Source: Acinetobacter populi
GTDB taxonomy: Bacteria; Pseudomonadota; Gammaproteobacteria; Pseudomonadales; Moraxellaceae
Assembly (NCBI RefSeq): GCF_002174125.1
Contig: NZ_NEXX01000001.1
Coordinates: forward strand, 1,258,963-1,322,962
DNA: 64,000 bases
Reading direction: 5' to 3'
Shown: positions 21,522 to 32,429 of the stretch, in pieces
Position numbering within the stretch: the stretch's first letter is position 1
Layout of the letters: every line of letters starts with the position of its first letter
Made by a program: the position numbers and the translations under genes
Notes under the pieces: generated by a model
The model's database searches: none
Told to the model about the DNA's origin: nothing
What the model saw: the letters and a program-made list of their open reading frames with translations, nothing else

Positions 21522-22391
21522 TTAAACGGCAGCGGCACCGCCAACGATCTCGGAAATTTCCTGAGTAATCGCGGCTTGACGCAGCTTGTTGTAAATGAGC
21601 TGTAGGTCTTTAATCAGCTGACCTGCGTTATCTGTCGCAGCTTTCATTGCGACCATACGTGCAGATTGCTCACAGGCGATATTTTCAATCACGCCCTGAT
21701 AAACCATAGACTCGATATAGCGAACCAACAAACCGTTCAGCAATTCTTCTGCCTCAGGTTCGTAAATATAATCCCAACCATATTGACGGTGGAGATCTTC
21801 GCTGTCGTTAGCTGGAGCCAAAGGCACAAGTTGCTCAACTTGCGGTTTTTGTGTCATGGCGTTAATAAAGCTGTTTGATACCAGATAAATACGATCCAAC
21901 TCGCCTTTATCATAAGCATCTAGCATCACCTGCACAGAACCTGTCAACTGTTCCACATCTGGTGTATCACCAAGCTGTGTTGTTGCCCCTAGCACTTTAC
22001 CGCCGTAGTTTTTAAAAAACGAAACCGCTTTTTGACCAATTAAAGCAAATTGAACTTCAATTGACTGCTCACGTTGCTGCTGGACATGCTGAATTACTTT
22101 TTTGAACAAGTTAATGTTCAAACCACCTGCAAGACCACGATCTGATGAAACGATGATATAACCCACACGTTTGACTGGACGATCGATCATATAGCGGTGT
22201 TTGTATTCAGGATTCGCTTGAACCAAGTGAGCAATTACACGGTGCATATTTTCGGCATACGGACGGCCCTGAGCCATGCGCTCTTGCGCACGACGCATTT
22301 TTGAAGCAGCAACCATCTGCATCGCACGCGTAATCTTCTGCGTACTTTTGATACTTGCTACTTTGGCTCGAATTTCTTTTAAATTTGCCAT
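21522..22391 (-). CDS. atpG: ATP synthase F1 gamma subunit
   Basis: Gamma is the rotor shaft that couples proton flow through Fo to beta-subunit conformational change. The 289 residues have the typical N-terminal helix ([33 protein letters not shown]) and C-terminal helix ([40 protein letters not shown]), which together form the antiparallel coiled coil. The 74-bp gap to atpA is longer than the other gaps in the second half of the operon and contains an 8-bp hairpin. Confidence 0.98.
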   Translation of the reverse strand: MANLKEIRAKVASIKSTQKITRAMQMVAASKMRRAQERMAQGRPYAENMHRVIAHLVQANPEYKHRYMIDRPVKRVGYIIVSSDRGLAGGLNINLFKKVIQHVQQQREQSIEVQFALIGQKAVSFFKNYGGKVLGATTQLGDTPDVEQLTGSVQVMLDAYDKGELDRIYLVSNSFINAMTQKPQVEQLVPLAPANDSEDLHRQYGWDYIYEPEAEELLNGLLVRYIESMVYQGVIENIACEQSARMVAMKAATDNAGQLIKDLQLIYNKLRQAAITQEISEIVGGAAAV

Positions 22392-22407
22392 ACGCTTAAC
22401 CTAATCA

Positions 22408-22431
22408 TCGAAAGCCCTTTCGAGCTTTCGA
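22408..22431 (-). other. Intercistronic hairpin between atpA and atpG
   Basis: Arms TCGAAAGC and GCTTTCGA pair perfectly over 8 bp around an 8-base loop in the 74-bp atpA-atpG gap. There is no T tract on the minus strand, so it is more likely an mRNA-stability or translation element than a terminator. Confidence 0.5.
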
Positions 22432-22465
22432 AGGTTGATCCGTGAAACAAACTTACTCTTAACAA

Positions 22466-24010
22466 TTAGTAAGCCTGAGTCGCTTTGAAGCTCTCAATAC
22501 CTGCTTTAATTTCTGCTTCGATGTCTTTGTTATAATCACCAGTTTCATCGATATTTTGCATTAATGCAGCTTTTTCAGAGCGGAAATATGCAATTAACGC
22601 AGCATCAAAATCTACAATCTTGTTCACAGGAACATCAGCCATGTAGCCTTCGTTAGATGCGTAAACTGAAACCGCTTGGTCAGCAATTGAATACGGCGCA
22701 TATTGTTTCTGCTTCATCAACTCAGTCACACGTTGACCGTGTTCAAGTTGCTTACGTGTTGCTTCATCAAGGTCAGAAGCAAACTGCGCAAATGCAGCCA
22801 ATTCACGATATTGTGCAAGCGCGGTACGGATACCACCTGCCAATTTTTTGATGATCTTGGTTTGTGCAGCACCACCCACACGAGATACCGAAATACCTGC
22901 GTTTACAGCAGGACGGATACCCGCGTTGAATAATGAAGTTTCCAAGAAGATCTGACCATCGGTAATCGAAATTACGTTCGTTGGTACGAATGCAGATACG
23001 TCACCCGCTTGCGTTTCGATGATTGGCAATGCAGTTAAAGAACCTGTTTGACCAGTCACTTCACCATTTGTGAACTTCTCAACATAATCCGCAGATACAC
23101 GAGAAGCACGTTCAAGTAGACGTGAGTGAAGATAGAATACGTCACCTGGATATGCTTCACGACCTGGTGGACGACGAAGCAACAGGGAAATTTGACGATA
23201 AGCAACAGCCTGTTTAGACAAGTCATCATAAATGATTAACGCATCTTCACCGCGGTCACGGAAGTATTCACCCATAGTACAGCCAGAATATGGTGCCAGA
23301 TACTGCATTGCAGCAGGATCAGCAGCAGCGGCTGCAACAACAGTGGTATATGCCATTGCACCGGTTTCTTCCAGCTTACGTACTACGTTGGCAATCGTTG
23401 ATTGTTTCTGACCAATCGCCACGTATACACATTTAATGCCGGAATTTTTTTGGGCAATAATCGCATCGATCGCCATTGCTGTTTTACCAGTTTGACGGTC
23501 ACCGATGATTAATTCACGTTGACCACGACCAACAGGGATCATGGTATCAACTGATTTATAACCAGTTTGTACAGGTTGATCTACACCTTGACGCCAAATT
23601 ACGCCAGGTGCAACTTTTTCAACCTTGTCGGTTAATTTTGCATTTAGTGGACCTTTGCCATCGATTGGATTACCCAAAGCATCGACAACACGACCTAAAA
23701 GTTCAGGACCCACTGGAACTTCTAATACACGACCAGTACAGCTCGCTTTTTGACCTTCTTGAAGACCTAAGTAGCTACCTAAAACCACAGCACCCACTGA
23801 ATCCTGTTCAAGGTTCAGTGCCATACCGTATAAGCCGCCTTCAAATTCGATCATTTCACCATACATGGCATCTGCCAGACCGTGAATACGCACGATACCG
23901 TCAGATACCATAACGATGGTACCCTCATTTTTTGCGGTCGCGCTGGTGTCCAGATCGCTGATACGCTGTTTAATGAGCGCACTGATCTCGGATGGATTCA
24001 GTTGTTGCAT
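22466..24010 (-). CDS. atpA: ATP synthase F1 alpha subunit
   Basis: This is the non-catalytic nucleotide-binding subunit that alternates with beta in F1. It has 514 residues. The P-loop [10 protein letters not shown] is at about 169-178, and the arginine-finger region (family signature near [13 protein letters not shown]) is present. The N-terminal helix [17 protein letters not shown] binds the delta subunit. It is spaced 38 bp from atpH. Confidence 0.98.
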   Translation of the reverse strand: MQQLNPSEISALIKQRISDLDTSATAKNEGTIVMVSDGIVRIHGLADAMYGEMIEFEGGLYGMALNLEQDSVGAVVLGSYLGLQEGQKASCTGRVLEVPVGPELLGRVVDALGNPIDGKGPLNAKLTDKVEKVAPGVIWRQGVDQPVQTGYKSVDTMIPVGRGQRELIIGDRQTGKTAMAIDAIIAQKNSGIKCVYVAIGQKQSTIANVVRKLEETGAMAYTTVVAAAAADPAAMQYLAPYSGCTMGEYFRDRGEDALIIYDDLSKQAVAYRQISLLLRRPPGREAYPGDVFYLHSRLLERASRVSADYVEKFTNGEVTGQTGSLTALPIIETQAGDVSAFVPTNVISITDGQIFLETSLFNAGIRPAVNAGISVSRVGGAAQTKIIKKLAGGIRTALAQYRELAAFAQFASDLDEATRKQLEHGQRVTELMKQKQYAPYSIADQAVSVYASNEGYMADVPVNKIVDFDAALIAYFRSEKAALMQNIDETGDYNKDIEAEIKAGIESFKATQAY

Positions 24011-24048
24011 TGCGCTATTACCTCAATTCTTTGTATGTTCAGTCTTCT

Positions 24049-24591
24049 TTATTGCGCAAGAAGACGAGTCCGCATTTTTTCAAGCTTGTTCAGCGCAGAA
24101 TCATCTATCACTTGATCGCCTGCACGAATCACCACTCCAGCAATTAAGTCGGAGTTGACTTCTACCGTAACATTGACTTTGCTGTTAAAGCGCTGTGTTA
24201 AACGCTCTGCAAGTTTTTGTTCTTGTTCAGCAGTTAAAGGAAATGCTGATTCAATCACAACGTCTACAGTATGATTATTCTGTGCTTTGAGTAGTTCATA
24301 CTCTTCTGAGATATCAGGTAACAGTGCCAAACGATCATTATCTGCAAGCAAGGCCAAATAATTTGAAATTGCTACAGTCGTTTGTTCTGCACCCAGTACC
24401 TGTACAAAAGCTTTCACTTTTTCTACAGGTGTCAACTCAGGGCGATTGATATAAGCGGAAAATGCTTCATCTTGCACCGTTGCACTGAGCAGGCTTAATA
24501 CGTTTGACCAAGAGTCAATCGCACCTTGCTCAGAAGCATAAGCAAATGCTGCTTTGGCGTACGGGCGTGCCAACGTCAAGAGTTCAGCCAT
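24049..24591 (-). CDS. atpH: ATP synthase F1 delta subunit
   Basis: Delta links the peripheral stalk (b subunits) to the top of F1 and corresponds to mitochondrial OSCP. The product has 180 residues with an N-terminal helical domain starting [19 protein letters not shown]. The C-terminal OSCP signature runs around [29 protein letters not shown]. It lies 12 bp after atpF. Confidence 0.97.
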   Translation of the reverse strand: MAELLTLARPYAKAAFAYASEQGAIDSWSNVLSLLSATVQDEAFSAYINRPELTPVEKVKAFVQVLGAEQTTVAISNYLALLADNDRLALLPDISEEYELLKAQNNHTVDVVIESAFPLTAEQEQKLAERLTQRFNSKVNVTVEVNSDLIAGVVIRAGDQVIDDSALNKLEKMRTRLLAQ

Positions 24592-24603
24592 ATTTCGCCT
24601 CGC

Positions 24604-25074
24604 TTAAAGTTTCGCAGCCAGCTGTTCAAGCATGACAGCATGAGCTTGTTGATCAACTTGTTGAGTGAGGATTTTCTCCGCACCTTCAACTGCCAAGGCA
24701 GCAACTTGTTGACGTAGGGCTTCGCGGGCTTGGTTGATCTCATTGCCAACAGCTTCTTGAGCTTGTTGACGAATACGTTCACCTTCCGCAGCAGCTTGTA
24801 CACGTGCTTCTTCAATAAGCTGTGCTGCACGACGGTTGGCATTTTCGATCAATTGTGCCGCTTGTGCTTTTGCTGCATCAATTTCTTGCTTAACTTGCGC
24901 TTGCGCATCAGCAAGGTCTGCTTTCGCTTTTTCAGCAGCATTTAAGCCATCAGCAATTTTACGCTGACGCTCACTAATCGCATTGATTAGTGGCGGCCAA
25001 ACGAATTTCATGCAGAATGCAACAAAGAGTGCAAATGCAATCGCTTGGCCAATCAATGTGAGGTTGATATTCAT
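24604..25074 (-). CDS. atpF: ATP synthase Fo b subunit
   Basis: This is the peripheral-stalk subunit of 156 residues. One N-terminal membrane helix (about 5-25) is followed by a long Ala/Gln/Glu/Lys-rich amphipathic helix that dimerises as a right-handed coiled coil and reaches delta. Its length and composition are standard. Confidence 0.97.
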   Translation of the reverse strand: MNINLTLIGQAIAFALFVAFCMKFVWPPLINAISERQRKIADGLNAAEKAKADLADAQAQVKQEIDAAKAQAAQLIENANRRAAQLIEEARVQAAAEGERIRQQAQEAVGNEINQAREALRQQVAALAVEGAEKILTQQVDQQAHAVMLEQLAAKL

Positions 25075-25113
25075 TTAGCTATTCCTCAAAGATAGTTTTA
25101 GGAATGAAGCCGA

Positions 25114-25398
<285 letters not shown>

Positions 25399-25441
25399 CT
25401 AAAAATTGTGCCTGACAACATTATGCTGCCAGGCATTACCA

Positions 25442-26320
<879 letters not shown>

Positions 26321-26425
26321 TCACACCTGGTCAATGTAAATTACTATTTAAAGAGAAATTTGATGCTCATGCTGCACGACATCAACTCTTTGTGAAAATC
26401 TTTCAATATTATGCACAACGCATAT

Positions 26426-26818
26426 TTAAGCTTTATGTCTAGCCAGCCAAAAAGGTGCGACCCAGGACATTGCTTGGATAAGCAAAAAACCACCGATCAC
26501 TGCCACCATATTCACTGGTGAAACACAGCTTAAAATCAAAATCAACCCAACAACCACAATGACAAACTTACCCATTAGCCCAAGGTACATATTGCTTAAA
26601 ATCTGTCGGGATGCTCTTGCACCAGAAGATTTAAATGCCTGCCATGCAAAATAACTGCTTGCCAGCCAATATACCAACGCCCCCAAAGCTGCACTTTTTG
26701 CGGCTACCGCATCTTGTATTAGCCAAGCCAATACTGCTGCGACTGGAATCATGATGACTTGAAAAACGAGTAAAGCCTTTGCTAATCGTCTATCAACTAA
26801 GCGATAAGTTCGACTCAT
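26426..26818 (-). CDS. atpI: ATP synthase accessory protein AtpI
   Basis: AtpI is a small membrane protein (130 residues, four hydrophobic segments) encoded first in many atp operons, where it assists c-ring assembly or ion supply. The segment AKSAALGALVYWLASSYFAWQAF resembles the I-subunit signature. Low sequence conservation is normal for the family; position directly before atpB is the strongest evidence. The operon promoter should lie in the gap up to znuA (26819-27020). Confidence 0.88.
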   Translation of the reverse strand: MSRTYRLVDRRLAKALLVFQVIMIPVAAVLAWLIQDAVAAKSAALGALVYWLASSYFAWQAFKSSGARASRQILSNMYLGLMGKFVIVVVGLILILSCVSPVNMVAVIGGFLLIQAMSWVAPFWLARHKA

Positions 26819-27020
26819 TTATTTCCCATCTGCTTCCAGATTTTCTTGGATAAAGTATGCGAATGATTGTTTTTAATCGCAGGCATTATAGAGTTACACC
26901 CCTAAACATGCAATCTTTATCCGAAAAAGTACCGATAAAATTCGCCAAAAACCGTTCTGCTTCGACTAATGTAGTAATGAACATGCAGTCACATCATTTA
27001 CAAAAACAGTTTACTGTCCC

Positions 27021-27854
27021 TTAGCGAAAACATTGCTGAATTGAATTGGCTAATTTTAGCCAAGCTGTAACAAAATCTTTTTGTTCCGCCATCGATTCGT
27101 CAACCGCGACAATTTTTACTGGTTGCAAACGCTGAATAAGGGATTGATCGGCATGATATTCGGCCAATAAACACATCTGTGTCTGTGGACGATGTGTGGT
27201 CAAATATTTAATCTGGGTAATTGTCGGTGCCAAGTCATGATCTGAGCTCAACGATCCAGCAAATTTTAATTGTAAAGACCGTTCTAGATATTGATAGGCA
27301 TCGTGATAAGCCCAGTAATTACGCTCTTGTGTGCCCTTAATGGTAATATTGGTGGCATCGTACATTTTTTTGGAAAAGTCTTTTGCATTTTGAAAATACT
27401 GTGCTTTTGCTTGTGGTTCCTGCTGCGATCTCAATGCTGCAATGAAAAAAGCGATTCTAACTGCATTATTGGGTTCCAACCAGACGTGGGTATCAATGCT
27501 ATCAGTTTCCAGAACATTGCCTTTTACATCGCGTTGCGGCAATGTTTTAACAATATTACTTTCAAGAATGGAAATCGCATTTTTTTTACCTTCCAATGCA
27601 CTTTGCAAAGGTACTTCATGCTGTTTACCCAACCACACGATCAGATCTGCGTCTTGTATAGATTGACGGGTTTTCGGTGTAAGCTGTGCATCATGTCCGG
27701 TTTGATGCTGTGTCAGCAATAAAGTGGGTTGCTCAATACCAGCGGTAACTTCCTGAGCAATCAGAAATAATGGATAGGTAGAGACCACCAAACCCTTGGC
27801 AAATGACAATTGAGGCAGACTCAAAATCAGTAACACAGCAAAAAAATATCGCAC
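27021..27854 (-). CDS. znuA: Zinc ABC transporter substrate-binding protein ZnuA
   Basis: This periplasmic zinc-binding protein of the cluster A-I (ZnuA/TroA) family delivers Zn to ZnuBC. Likely metal-binding histidines are in TGHDAQL, DTHVWLEP and WAYHDAYQY. I prefer the GTG at 27854 (VRYFFAVLLILSLPQLSFA signal peptide, 277 residues). The frame also opens from an ATG at 27896 (291 residues), but that ATG lies inside the putative Zur operator. The choice is an inference, because the GTG has only a weak GGA upstream. It is divergent from zur-znuCB. Confidence 0.92.
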   Translation of the reverse strand: MRYFFAVLLILSLPQLSFAKGLVVSTYPLFLIAQEVTAGIEQPTLLLTQHQTGHDAQLTPKTRQSIQDADLIVWLGKQHEVPLQSALEGKKNAISILESNIVKTLPQRDVKGNVLETDSIDTHVWLEPNNAVRIAFFIAALRSQQEPQAKAQYFQNAKDFSKKMYDATNITIKGTQERNYWAYHDAYQYLERSLQLKFAGSLSSDHDLAPTITQIKYLTTHRPQTQMCLLAEYHADQSLIQRLQPVKIVAVDESMAEQKDFVTAWLKLANSIQQCFR

Positions 27855-27881
27855 GAGTTTAAAATCCAAAGCAAGACTAGC

Positions 27882-27894
27882 GTTATAATATAAC
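27882..27894. promoter_or_regulatory. Putative Zur operator at znuA
   Basis: The sequence GTTATAATATAAC is a perfect palindrome around one central base and is followed by ATT. It matches the core of the known gammaproteobacterial Zur box (ATGTTATANTATAACAT type). It lies directly at the 5' end of znuA and overlaps the most upstream in-frame ATG. Zn-loaded Zur bound here would block znuA transcription. Confidence 0.72.
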
Positions 27895-27935
27895 ATTGTG
27901 CTACTTTTAATACTATTGTGCTCATTTATTTATTA

Positions 27936-28202
27936 GGGTCTATTGACATTTCGTCTATGGTTACGCCAGTGGTCGTTTTTTAGGTGATACTAGGCATGAA
28001 TAGTGAGATTTAGTTATTCTAAATGAACTATTCATAACGACGTAGCATCAAAAAACGCCCCTGTCCCGAAGGGTTGTCACTAAAATTCCCCCATACGTCG
28101 TTACAAAGCTTGACAAGGGAATAACCATTGTCTTCGCTTTGTGCCTAGTCTGAAGAAATTTTAGCTGACAACGTAATCCATTTATGAAGTGTCAACAGAC
28201 CC
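27936..28202. mobile_element. Non-coding inverted-repeat element (MITE-like), copy 1
   Basis: This 267-bp segment is bounded by imperfect inverted repeats: GGGTCTATTGACATTTCGT on the left, and the complement of GGGTCTGTTGACACTTCAT on the right. It contains no ORF. A second copy at 42459-42759, in inverted orientation, shares both ends and long internal blocks (the AGGCATGAATAGTGA block, a TAAAATTCCCCCATACGTCG block, and TGTGCCTAGTCTGAAGAAAT). It lies between the Zur box of znuA and the zur gene. The ends resemble IS5-type transposons, but that relationship is an inference. No target duplication is evident here. Confidence 0.7.
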
Positions 28203-28250
28203 ATGTTACATGCTAAAATAGCTGATTATTTTTAATAGGATCACTTGATC

Positions 28251-28757
28251 ATGACTTTATGCTCACATACACAGCATGATGGCAATACACATGATGATAG
28301 TCTACATGGTGTACATGATCATGGCAGTATTAGCGATCGTTTACAGGAAGCAGAACAAATCTGTGCGCTCGAAGGTGCGCGCCTGACACCGTTAAGAAAA
28401 GAAGTTTTAGGCTTGATTCTAGCCGCAAATGCACCGATTGGTGCTTATGACCTGCTTGCCAAACTCAAGGGCAAAAGTGAACGGCCCGCTGCACCACCAA
28501 CGGTTTACCGTACACTGGATTTTTTACTGGAACAGGGTTTAGTCCATCGTCTGACCTCAATTAATGCCTTTATTCCCTGCTGCCATCCACGTGAGGGTCA
28601 TCAGGCTGCATTTTTGATTTGTCAAAAATGCCATACCGTCAAGGAAACCTCGGCAAACAATTTATTTGACGAACTGGCACAGATTGCAACACAGGGAAAA
28701 TTCAAAGCCAAACATAGCATTATTGAAATCTCCGGAATTTGCCAAAAATGTCAATAA
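28251..28757 (+). CDS. zur: Zinc uptake regulator Zur (Fur family)
   Basis: This is a zinc-sensing repressor of 168 residues. The winged helix (about 40-100: LTPLRKEVLGLILAANAPIGAYDLLAKLKG...PPTVYRTLDFLLEQGLVHRL) is followed by a metal-binding dimerisation domain with CCHPREGH, CQKCH and a C-terminal CQKCQ. The His-rich N-terminus is unusual and could add metal sites. I use the ATG at 28251 with an AGGA about 10 bases upstream; a TTG at 28245 is the only earlier option. It is the first gene of zur-znuC-znuB. Confidence 0.94.
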   Translation: MTLCSHTQHDGNTHDDSLHGVHDHGSISDRLQEAEQICALEGARLTPLRKEVLGLILAANAPIGAYDLLAKLKGKSERPAAPPTVYRTLDFLLEQGLVHRLTSINAFIPCCHPREGHQAAFLICQKCHTVKETSANNLFDELAQIATQGKFKAKHSIIEISGICQKCQ

Positions 28758-29521
28758 CGACGCATGCACCTTTAGTTCAACTGAAACAGGTCAGTCTATC
28801 GCTTGAGCAGAGATCCATTCTCTCCAAAATTGATATGGACATTTATCCGCAGGAAATCATGACCTTGATTGGTCCTAATGGCGCAGGCAAGTCTACTTTA
28901 ATTAAAGTATTATTAGGTATCGAACGACCTTCACAGGGTGAGGTGATTCAGCAGCCAAATCTACGTTTGGCTTACGTCCCGCAAAAATTCAATCCTTCCC
29001 CAAGTTTACCAATTCGAGTCAAAGATTTACTGGCACTGGAACCTTGTGACCAAACATATAAAACACGTATTATTCAGGACACCGGAATTGGCAAGCTTCA
29101 AGATTCGTCAGTACAAAGTCTGTCAGGGGGAGAACGACAACGCGTTCTGCTCGCCCGAGCATTATTGCGAAAACCTCAGTTGTTGGTCCTTGATGAACCG
29201 ATGCAAGGACTGGATATCCAGTCTGAAGAAGAATTATATGCCTATGTGCGTACATTACCGGAACAACTGGGCTGTGCCATATTAATTGTCTCGCATGACC
29301 TGCAATGGGTTATGCAAGGTACACAACGTGTCATCTGTCTAAATCATCATATTTGTTGTACAGGCACACCAGAAAATATTCAAAAACATCCGGAATATCT
29401 GGCGATGTTTGGACATCGCGTGCCATATCAACATCATCATAACCATTGTGCTCACGGTGATCATGCCGAACCTTGTGATCATCTGGCACATCCACATATT
29501 CATCCAGAAGTGGAGCCATAA
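28748..29521 (+). CDS. znuC: Zinc ABC transporter ATP-binding protein ZnuC
   Basis: This ATPase energises zinc import through ZnuB. It has Walker A (GPNGAGKST), the Q-loop (YVPQKF), the ABC signature LSGGERQR, Walker B (LLVLDEP) and a switch histidine in SHD. The start ATG at 28748 (MSITTHAP) overlaps the zur stop by 10 bp, showing translational coupling. The C-terminus carries a His/Cys-rich tail (HHHHNHCAHGDHAEPCDH), which probably binds zinc and is typical of ZnuC proteins in this group. Product: 257 residues. Confidence 0.96.
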   Translation: MSITTHAPLVQLKQVSLSLEQRSILSKIDMDIYPQEIMTLIGPNGAGKSTLIKVLLGIERPSQGEVIQQPNLRLAYVPQKFNPSPSLPIRVKDLLALEPCDQTYKTRIIQDTGIGKLQDSSVQSLSGGERQRVLLARALLRKPQLLVLDEPMQGLDIQSEEELYAYVRTLPEQLGCAILIVSHDLQWVMQGTQRVICLNHHICCTGTPENIQKHPEYLAMFGHRVPYQHHHNHCAHGDHAEPCDHLAHPHIHPEVEP

Positions 29522-29524
29522 ATC

Positions 29525-30328
29525 ATGATGGAATGGTTAATCTTACTTGGTCCAGCATGGTTTATGGGCTGTATTTTGCCATTATTGACTGCACCGCTAG
29601 GTTGTCTGATGTTATGGCGTCGTATGTCGTTCTTTGCAGATACCATGGCGCATGGCACTTTACTTGGTGTAGCACTGGCAGGATTACTCCAGTTACCGCT
29701 ATGGCTTGGCGTCTGTTGTCTGGCTGCACTTTTGGTTGCATTACTCTGGTTTTTGCATGATCGGCGCTTGCCCAATGATGCATTGCTGGCATTGTGTTCG
29801 GCCACTTTATTATGCAGTGGCTTATTGGTTATTCAGCATTTACCCACCTTACGCCCGGAAATCATGAGCTATCTATTTGGCGATCTGCTCACTGTCACTT
29901 GGGAAAATTTACCTGCCTTGGTACTGGCAGTTATTATTGGTGCTGCCATACTCTGGCGTACATGGCATGCACAATTACGTCTGGCAATAGCCGAAGATAT
30001 TGCACAAAGTGAAGGCATTCGTGCTGGGGTACATCGTCTTATTTTTATGGTGGTGCTGGCATTATTTACCGTATTGGCCTTAAAAGCCGTTGGTTCATTA
30101 TTAATGGGCGCATTACTGGTCATTCCTGCACTGACAGCCCGCCTCCTCTCTCACTCACCTAAACAAATGGTATTCTGGGCTTTTATCTGTGCCGAGATTT
30201 GTATTTCTTTGGGACTATGGGGAAGTGCATGGCTAGATCTGGCGACAGGTTTGTGCATTGTGATTATGATGTCATTCTTGTTTGCATTGATTTTTACTCT
30301 GCAAAAATTTAAAGGTATACGTCACTAA
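29525..30328 (+). CDS. znuB: Zinc ABC transporter permease ZnuB
   Basis: This is the inner-membrane channel of the high-affinity zinc importer (ABC-3 family), 267 residues with about eight membrane segments. The ABC-3 pattern is seen in FADTMAHGTLLGVALAG and in LLMGALLVIPALTARLLS. Two consecutive ATGs open the frame, 3 bp after znuC. With znuA it completes the import system; all four genes are expected to respond to zinc limitation through Zur. Confidence 0.95.
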   Translation: MMEWLILLGPAWFMGCILPLLTAPLGCLMLWRRMSFFADTMAHGTLLGVALAGLLQLPLWLGVCCLAALLVALLWFLHDRRLPNDALLALCSATLLCSGLLVIQHLPTLRPEIMSYLFGDLLTVTWENLPALVLAVIIGAAILWRTWHAQLRLAIAEDIAQSEGIRAGVHRLIFMVVLALFTVLALKAVGSLLMGALLVIPALTARLLSHSPKQMVFWAFICAEICISLGLWGSAWLDLATGLCIVIMMSFLFALIFTLQKFKGIRH

Positions 30329-30475
30329 AACCTGATTTTTTCGGAATGATTATTTGAGTATTTATGTCATTTTAGAAGAAAAGAATCAATGAAATATTTG
30401 TTTTCTGTACAAAGCAACTGCTTGTTTAAAAGCAAGGATAAAGAAAGCAACACGCTTGATTATCTTATTTAAATC

Positions 30476-30510
30476 CATGACATGCTGCATTATCTATACA
30501 GCATGTCATG
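30476..30510. terminator. Hairpin between convergent znuB and mechanosensitive channel genes
   Basis: Perfect 12-bp arms (CATGACATGCTG and CAGCATGTCATG) surround an 11-base loop, 23 bp from the end of the channel gene. No T tract follows on either side, so termination is only likely by position. Confidence 0.45.
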
Positions 30511-30532
30511 TCGGTGATTACTTTAATTGCTG

Positions 30533-31768
30533 TTATTCCTGACTTTGTCGCTCAAGCCAGTGACTAAAATCCGCACCTGAGGGTGCCTGATAGGTACGCA
30601 AACCAAATTCGCCAATAATTGCCAACAAATGATCAAAAATATCCGATTGGGTATTTTCATATTGTGCCCAATTGGTGGTATTGGTAAATGCCCAGACTTC
30701 GAGTGGTAAACCCTCTGCTGTAGGCTGCAACTGACGCACCACAATACTTTGATCCTGTGCAATACCAGGATGATGACGCAAGTAATGTAAAATATATGCG
30801 CGGAACGTCCCAAGATTGGTTAACCGACGCTGATTAACACTTTCTTTCACTTGCTGATTCCATTCCAGCAATTCATGACTTTTCTCATCAAGATATTTCT
30901 CCAGCATAAGAAAATGCTTGAGTTTACTTAACTCTTGATCAGATAAAAAATGCACACTACTTTGATCAATAAAAATCGAACGTTTGATACGGCGGCGGCC
31001 CGAATCTGCCATACCACGCCAGTTTTTAAAGGTATCTGTCACCAGTCGATTGGTTGGAATAGTGGTATAGGTTTTATCAAAATTCTGCACGGTAACAGTA
31101 TGCAAGGACATATCAATCACATCACCATCTGCCCCCAGACTTGGCATTTCGATCCAGTCACCAATACGAATCATGTCATAAGAAGAAATCTGTACACTGG
31201 CAACCAGCGACAAAATCGTATTCTGAAACACCAACATCAATACTGCTGCCATAGCACCAAAGCCTGCCAACAGGGTAAATACATCTTTCTTTAGAAATGT
31301 ACCCAGAATCATTAAGCCGCAGACAATAAAAATAATCAGCTTTACCAACTGCAAATAACCTTTGATCGGTTTATTATGCGATTTTGGATTACGTTGATAA
31401 ATCAGATTAAAAATATTTAAGATTTCTGCAATTGATAATGCAATGGTGAGGAAAATCCATGCCTGTGCAGCCATTTGAATCAACTGAACAAATTTGTCCG
31501 ACAAATGCGGAATACTGACGATCCCATTAAGAATCACCAGTGCAGGCACAATATTGGCAACCCGCCGAATCACACTGTGATGGGCAAAAATATCATTATT
31601 GGCAAAAGGTAATTTTGAAATTAAACGCCTTAACCCCGCAACAACTATTTTTTTGGTAATAAAATAAGAAATAAATGCAATCAATAGCAAAATGGACAAT
31701 GAACTTAACATATCCAACCACGGATATTGATCAATCCACGCCCCAACTTTTATCATTATTTCATTCAA
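30533..31768 (-). CDS. MscS-family mechanosensitive ion channel (YbdG-like)
   Basis: This is an inner-membrane channel of 411 residues that should release solutes on osmotic downshock. Several membrane helices (about 20-200) lead to the pore-lining Gly/Ala-rich helix (LLAGFGAMAAVLMLVFQNTILSL) and the MscS beta-domain (IRIGDWIEMPSLGADGDVIDM). A long C-terminal cytosolic region follows. The pattern is closer to YbdG/MscM than to small MscS. It is monocistronic and converges on znuB. Confidence 0.9.
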   Translation of the reverse strand: MNEIMIKVGAWIDQYPWLDMLSSLSILLLIAFISYFITKKIVVAGLRRLISKLPFANNDIFAHHSVIRRVANIVPALVILNGIVSIPHLSDKFVQLIQMAAQAWIFLTIALSIAEILNIFNLIYQRNPKSHNKPIKGYLQLVKLIIFIVCGLMILGTFLKKDVFTLLAGFGAMAAVLMLVFQNTILSLVASVQISSYDMIRIGDWIEMPSLGADGDVIDMSLHTVTVQNFDKTYTTIPTNRLVTDTFKNWRGMADSGRRRIKRSIFIDQSSVHFLSDQELSKLKHFLMLEKYLDEKSHELLEWNQQVKESVNQRRLTNLGTFRAYILHYLRHHPGIAQDQSIVVRQLQPTAEGLPLEVWAFTNTTNWAQYENTQSDIFDHLLAIIGEFGLRTYQAPSGADFSHWLERQSQE

Positions 31769-31942
31769 AATCTACATACTCCTCAAAACAGATTGATTAT
31801 CATGGTAAAAGAACAATATGTATTTCTAATCACAACTGACATAAAAATAAAAAATATCAACAAATAAACACATTAACCTCAGCACAAGCCAAAGTCATCG
31901 GGAAACCATGCACCAACAAACAATAAGGCAAATTAAGCAGAT

Positions 31943-32227
31943 TTAATGAATCGACACATCGACAAAACAGGCGGTAATACGTCGTACGATAGGCAATAAA
32001 ATCAATACCGTGGGGAAGGCAACACCCCATGAAAATAGCCAGCTTGATAACCAGATCTGAAACAAACCTTCTACCCAGCCCATATGATGCACAATATTGA
32101 CAAAGGAAATAATGCCACTCATCAAACATGATAAGATCAAAGGTAAAACAAAATTGACGTATTTGAATGGCAATTTCTTGACCTTAGCAAAAATATAGGG
32201 TGATTTTTGACCCATAATCTTAAACAA
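31943..32227 (-). CDS. DUF2798-family small membrane protein
   Basis: The 94-residue product has two or three hydrophobic helices. It shows the DUF2798 pattern: KLPFKYVNFVLPLILSCLMSGIISF, then WLSSWLFSWGVAFPTVLILLPIVRR. A start at the fifth codon (MGQKSPYIF) is equally possible. The function of the family is unknown. It stands alone, divergent from argS, between argS and the mechanosensitive channel gene. Confidence 0.78.
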   Translation of the reverse strand: MFKIMGQKSPYIFAKVKKLPFKYVNFVLPLILSCLMSGIISFVNIVHHMGWVEGLFQIWLSSWLFSWGVAFPTVLILLPIVRRITACFVDVSIH

Positions 32228-32429
32228 CCTCTTTTATTCTGAACCTTATTTTACGAGAAAAGTGCTAAAGAATATGCAGTCTTCACGGATTTATTTCATA
32301 GCACATGACCATCGCATTGCATATATCTGGAAAAAACGCCATTCTCTGCCATCAATCCAGCCTTAATACTCCCCTTGATCGGCATAATTTGCTATATTTA
32401 CTTTCTTTTAAGCAATGTCCCGATTGGTT

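Noticed and set aside
31857..32129. 90-codon minus-strand ORF overlapping the DUF2798 gene
   Set aside because: The overlapping frame at 31943-32227 gives the recognised DUF2798 pattern, so this one is a shadow.
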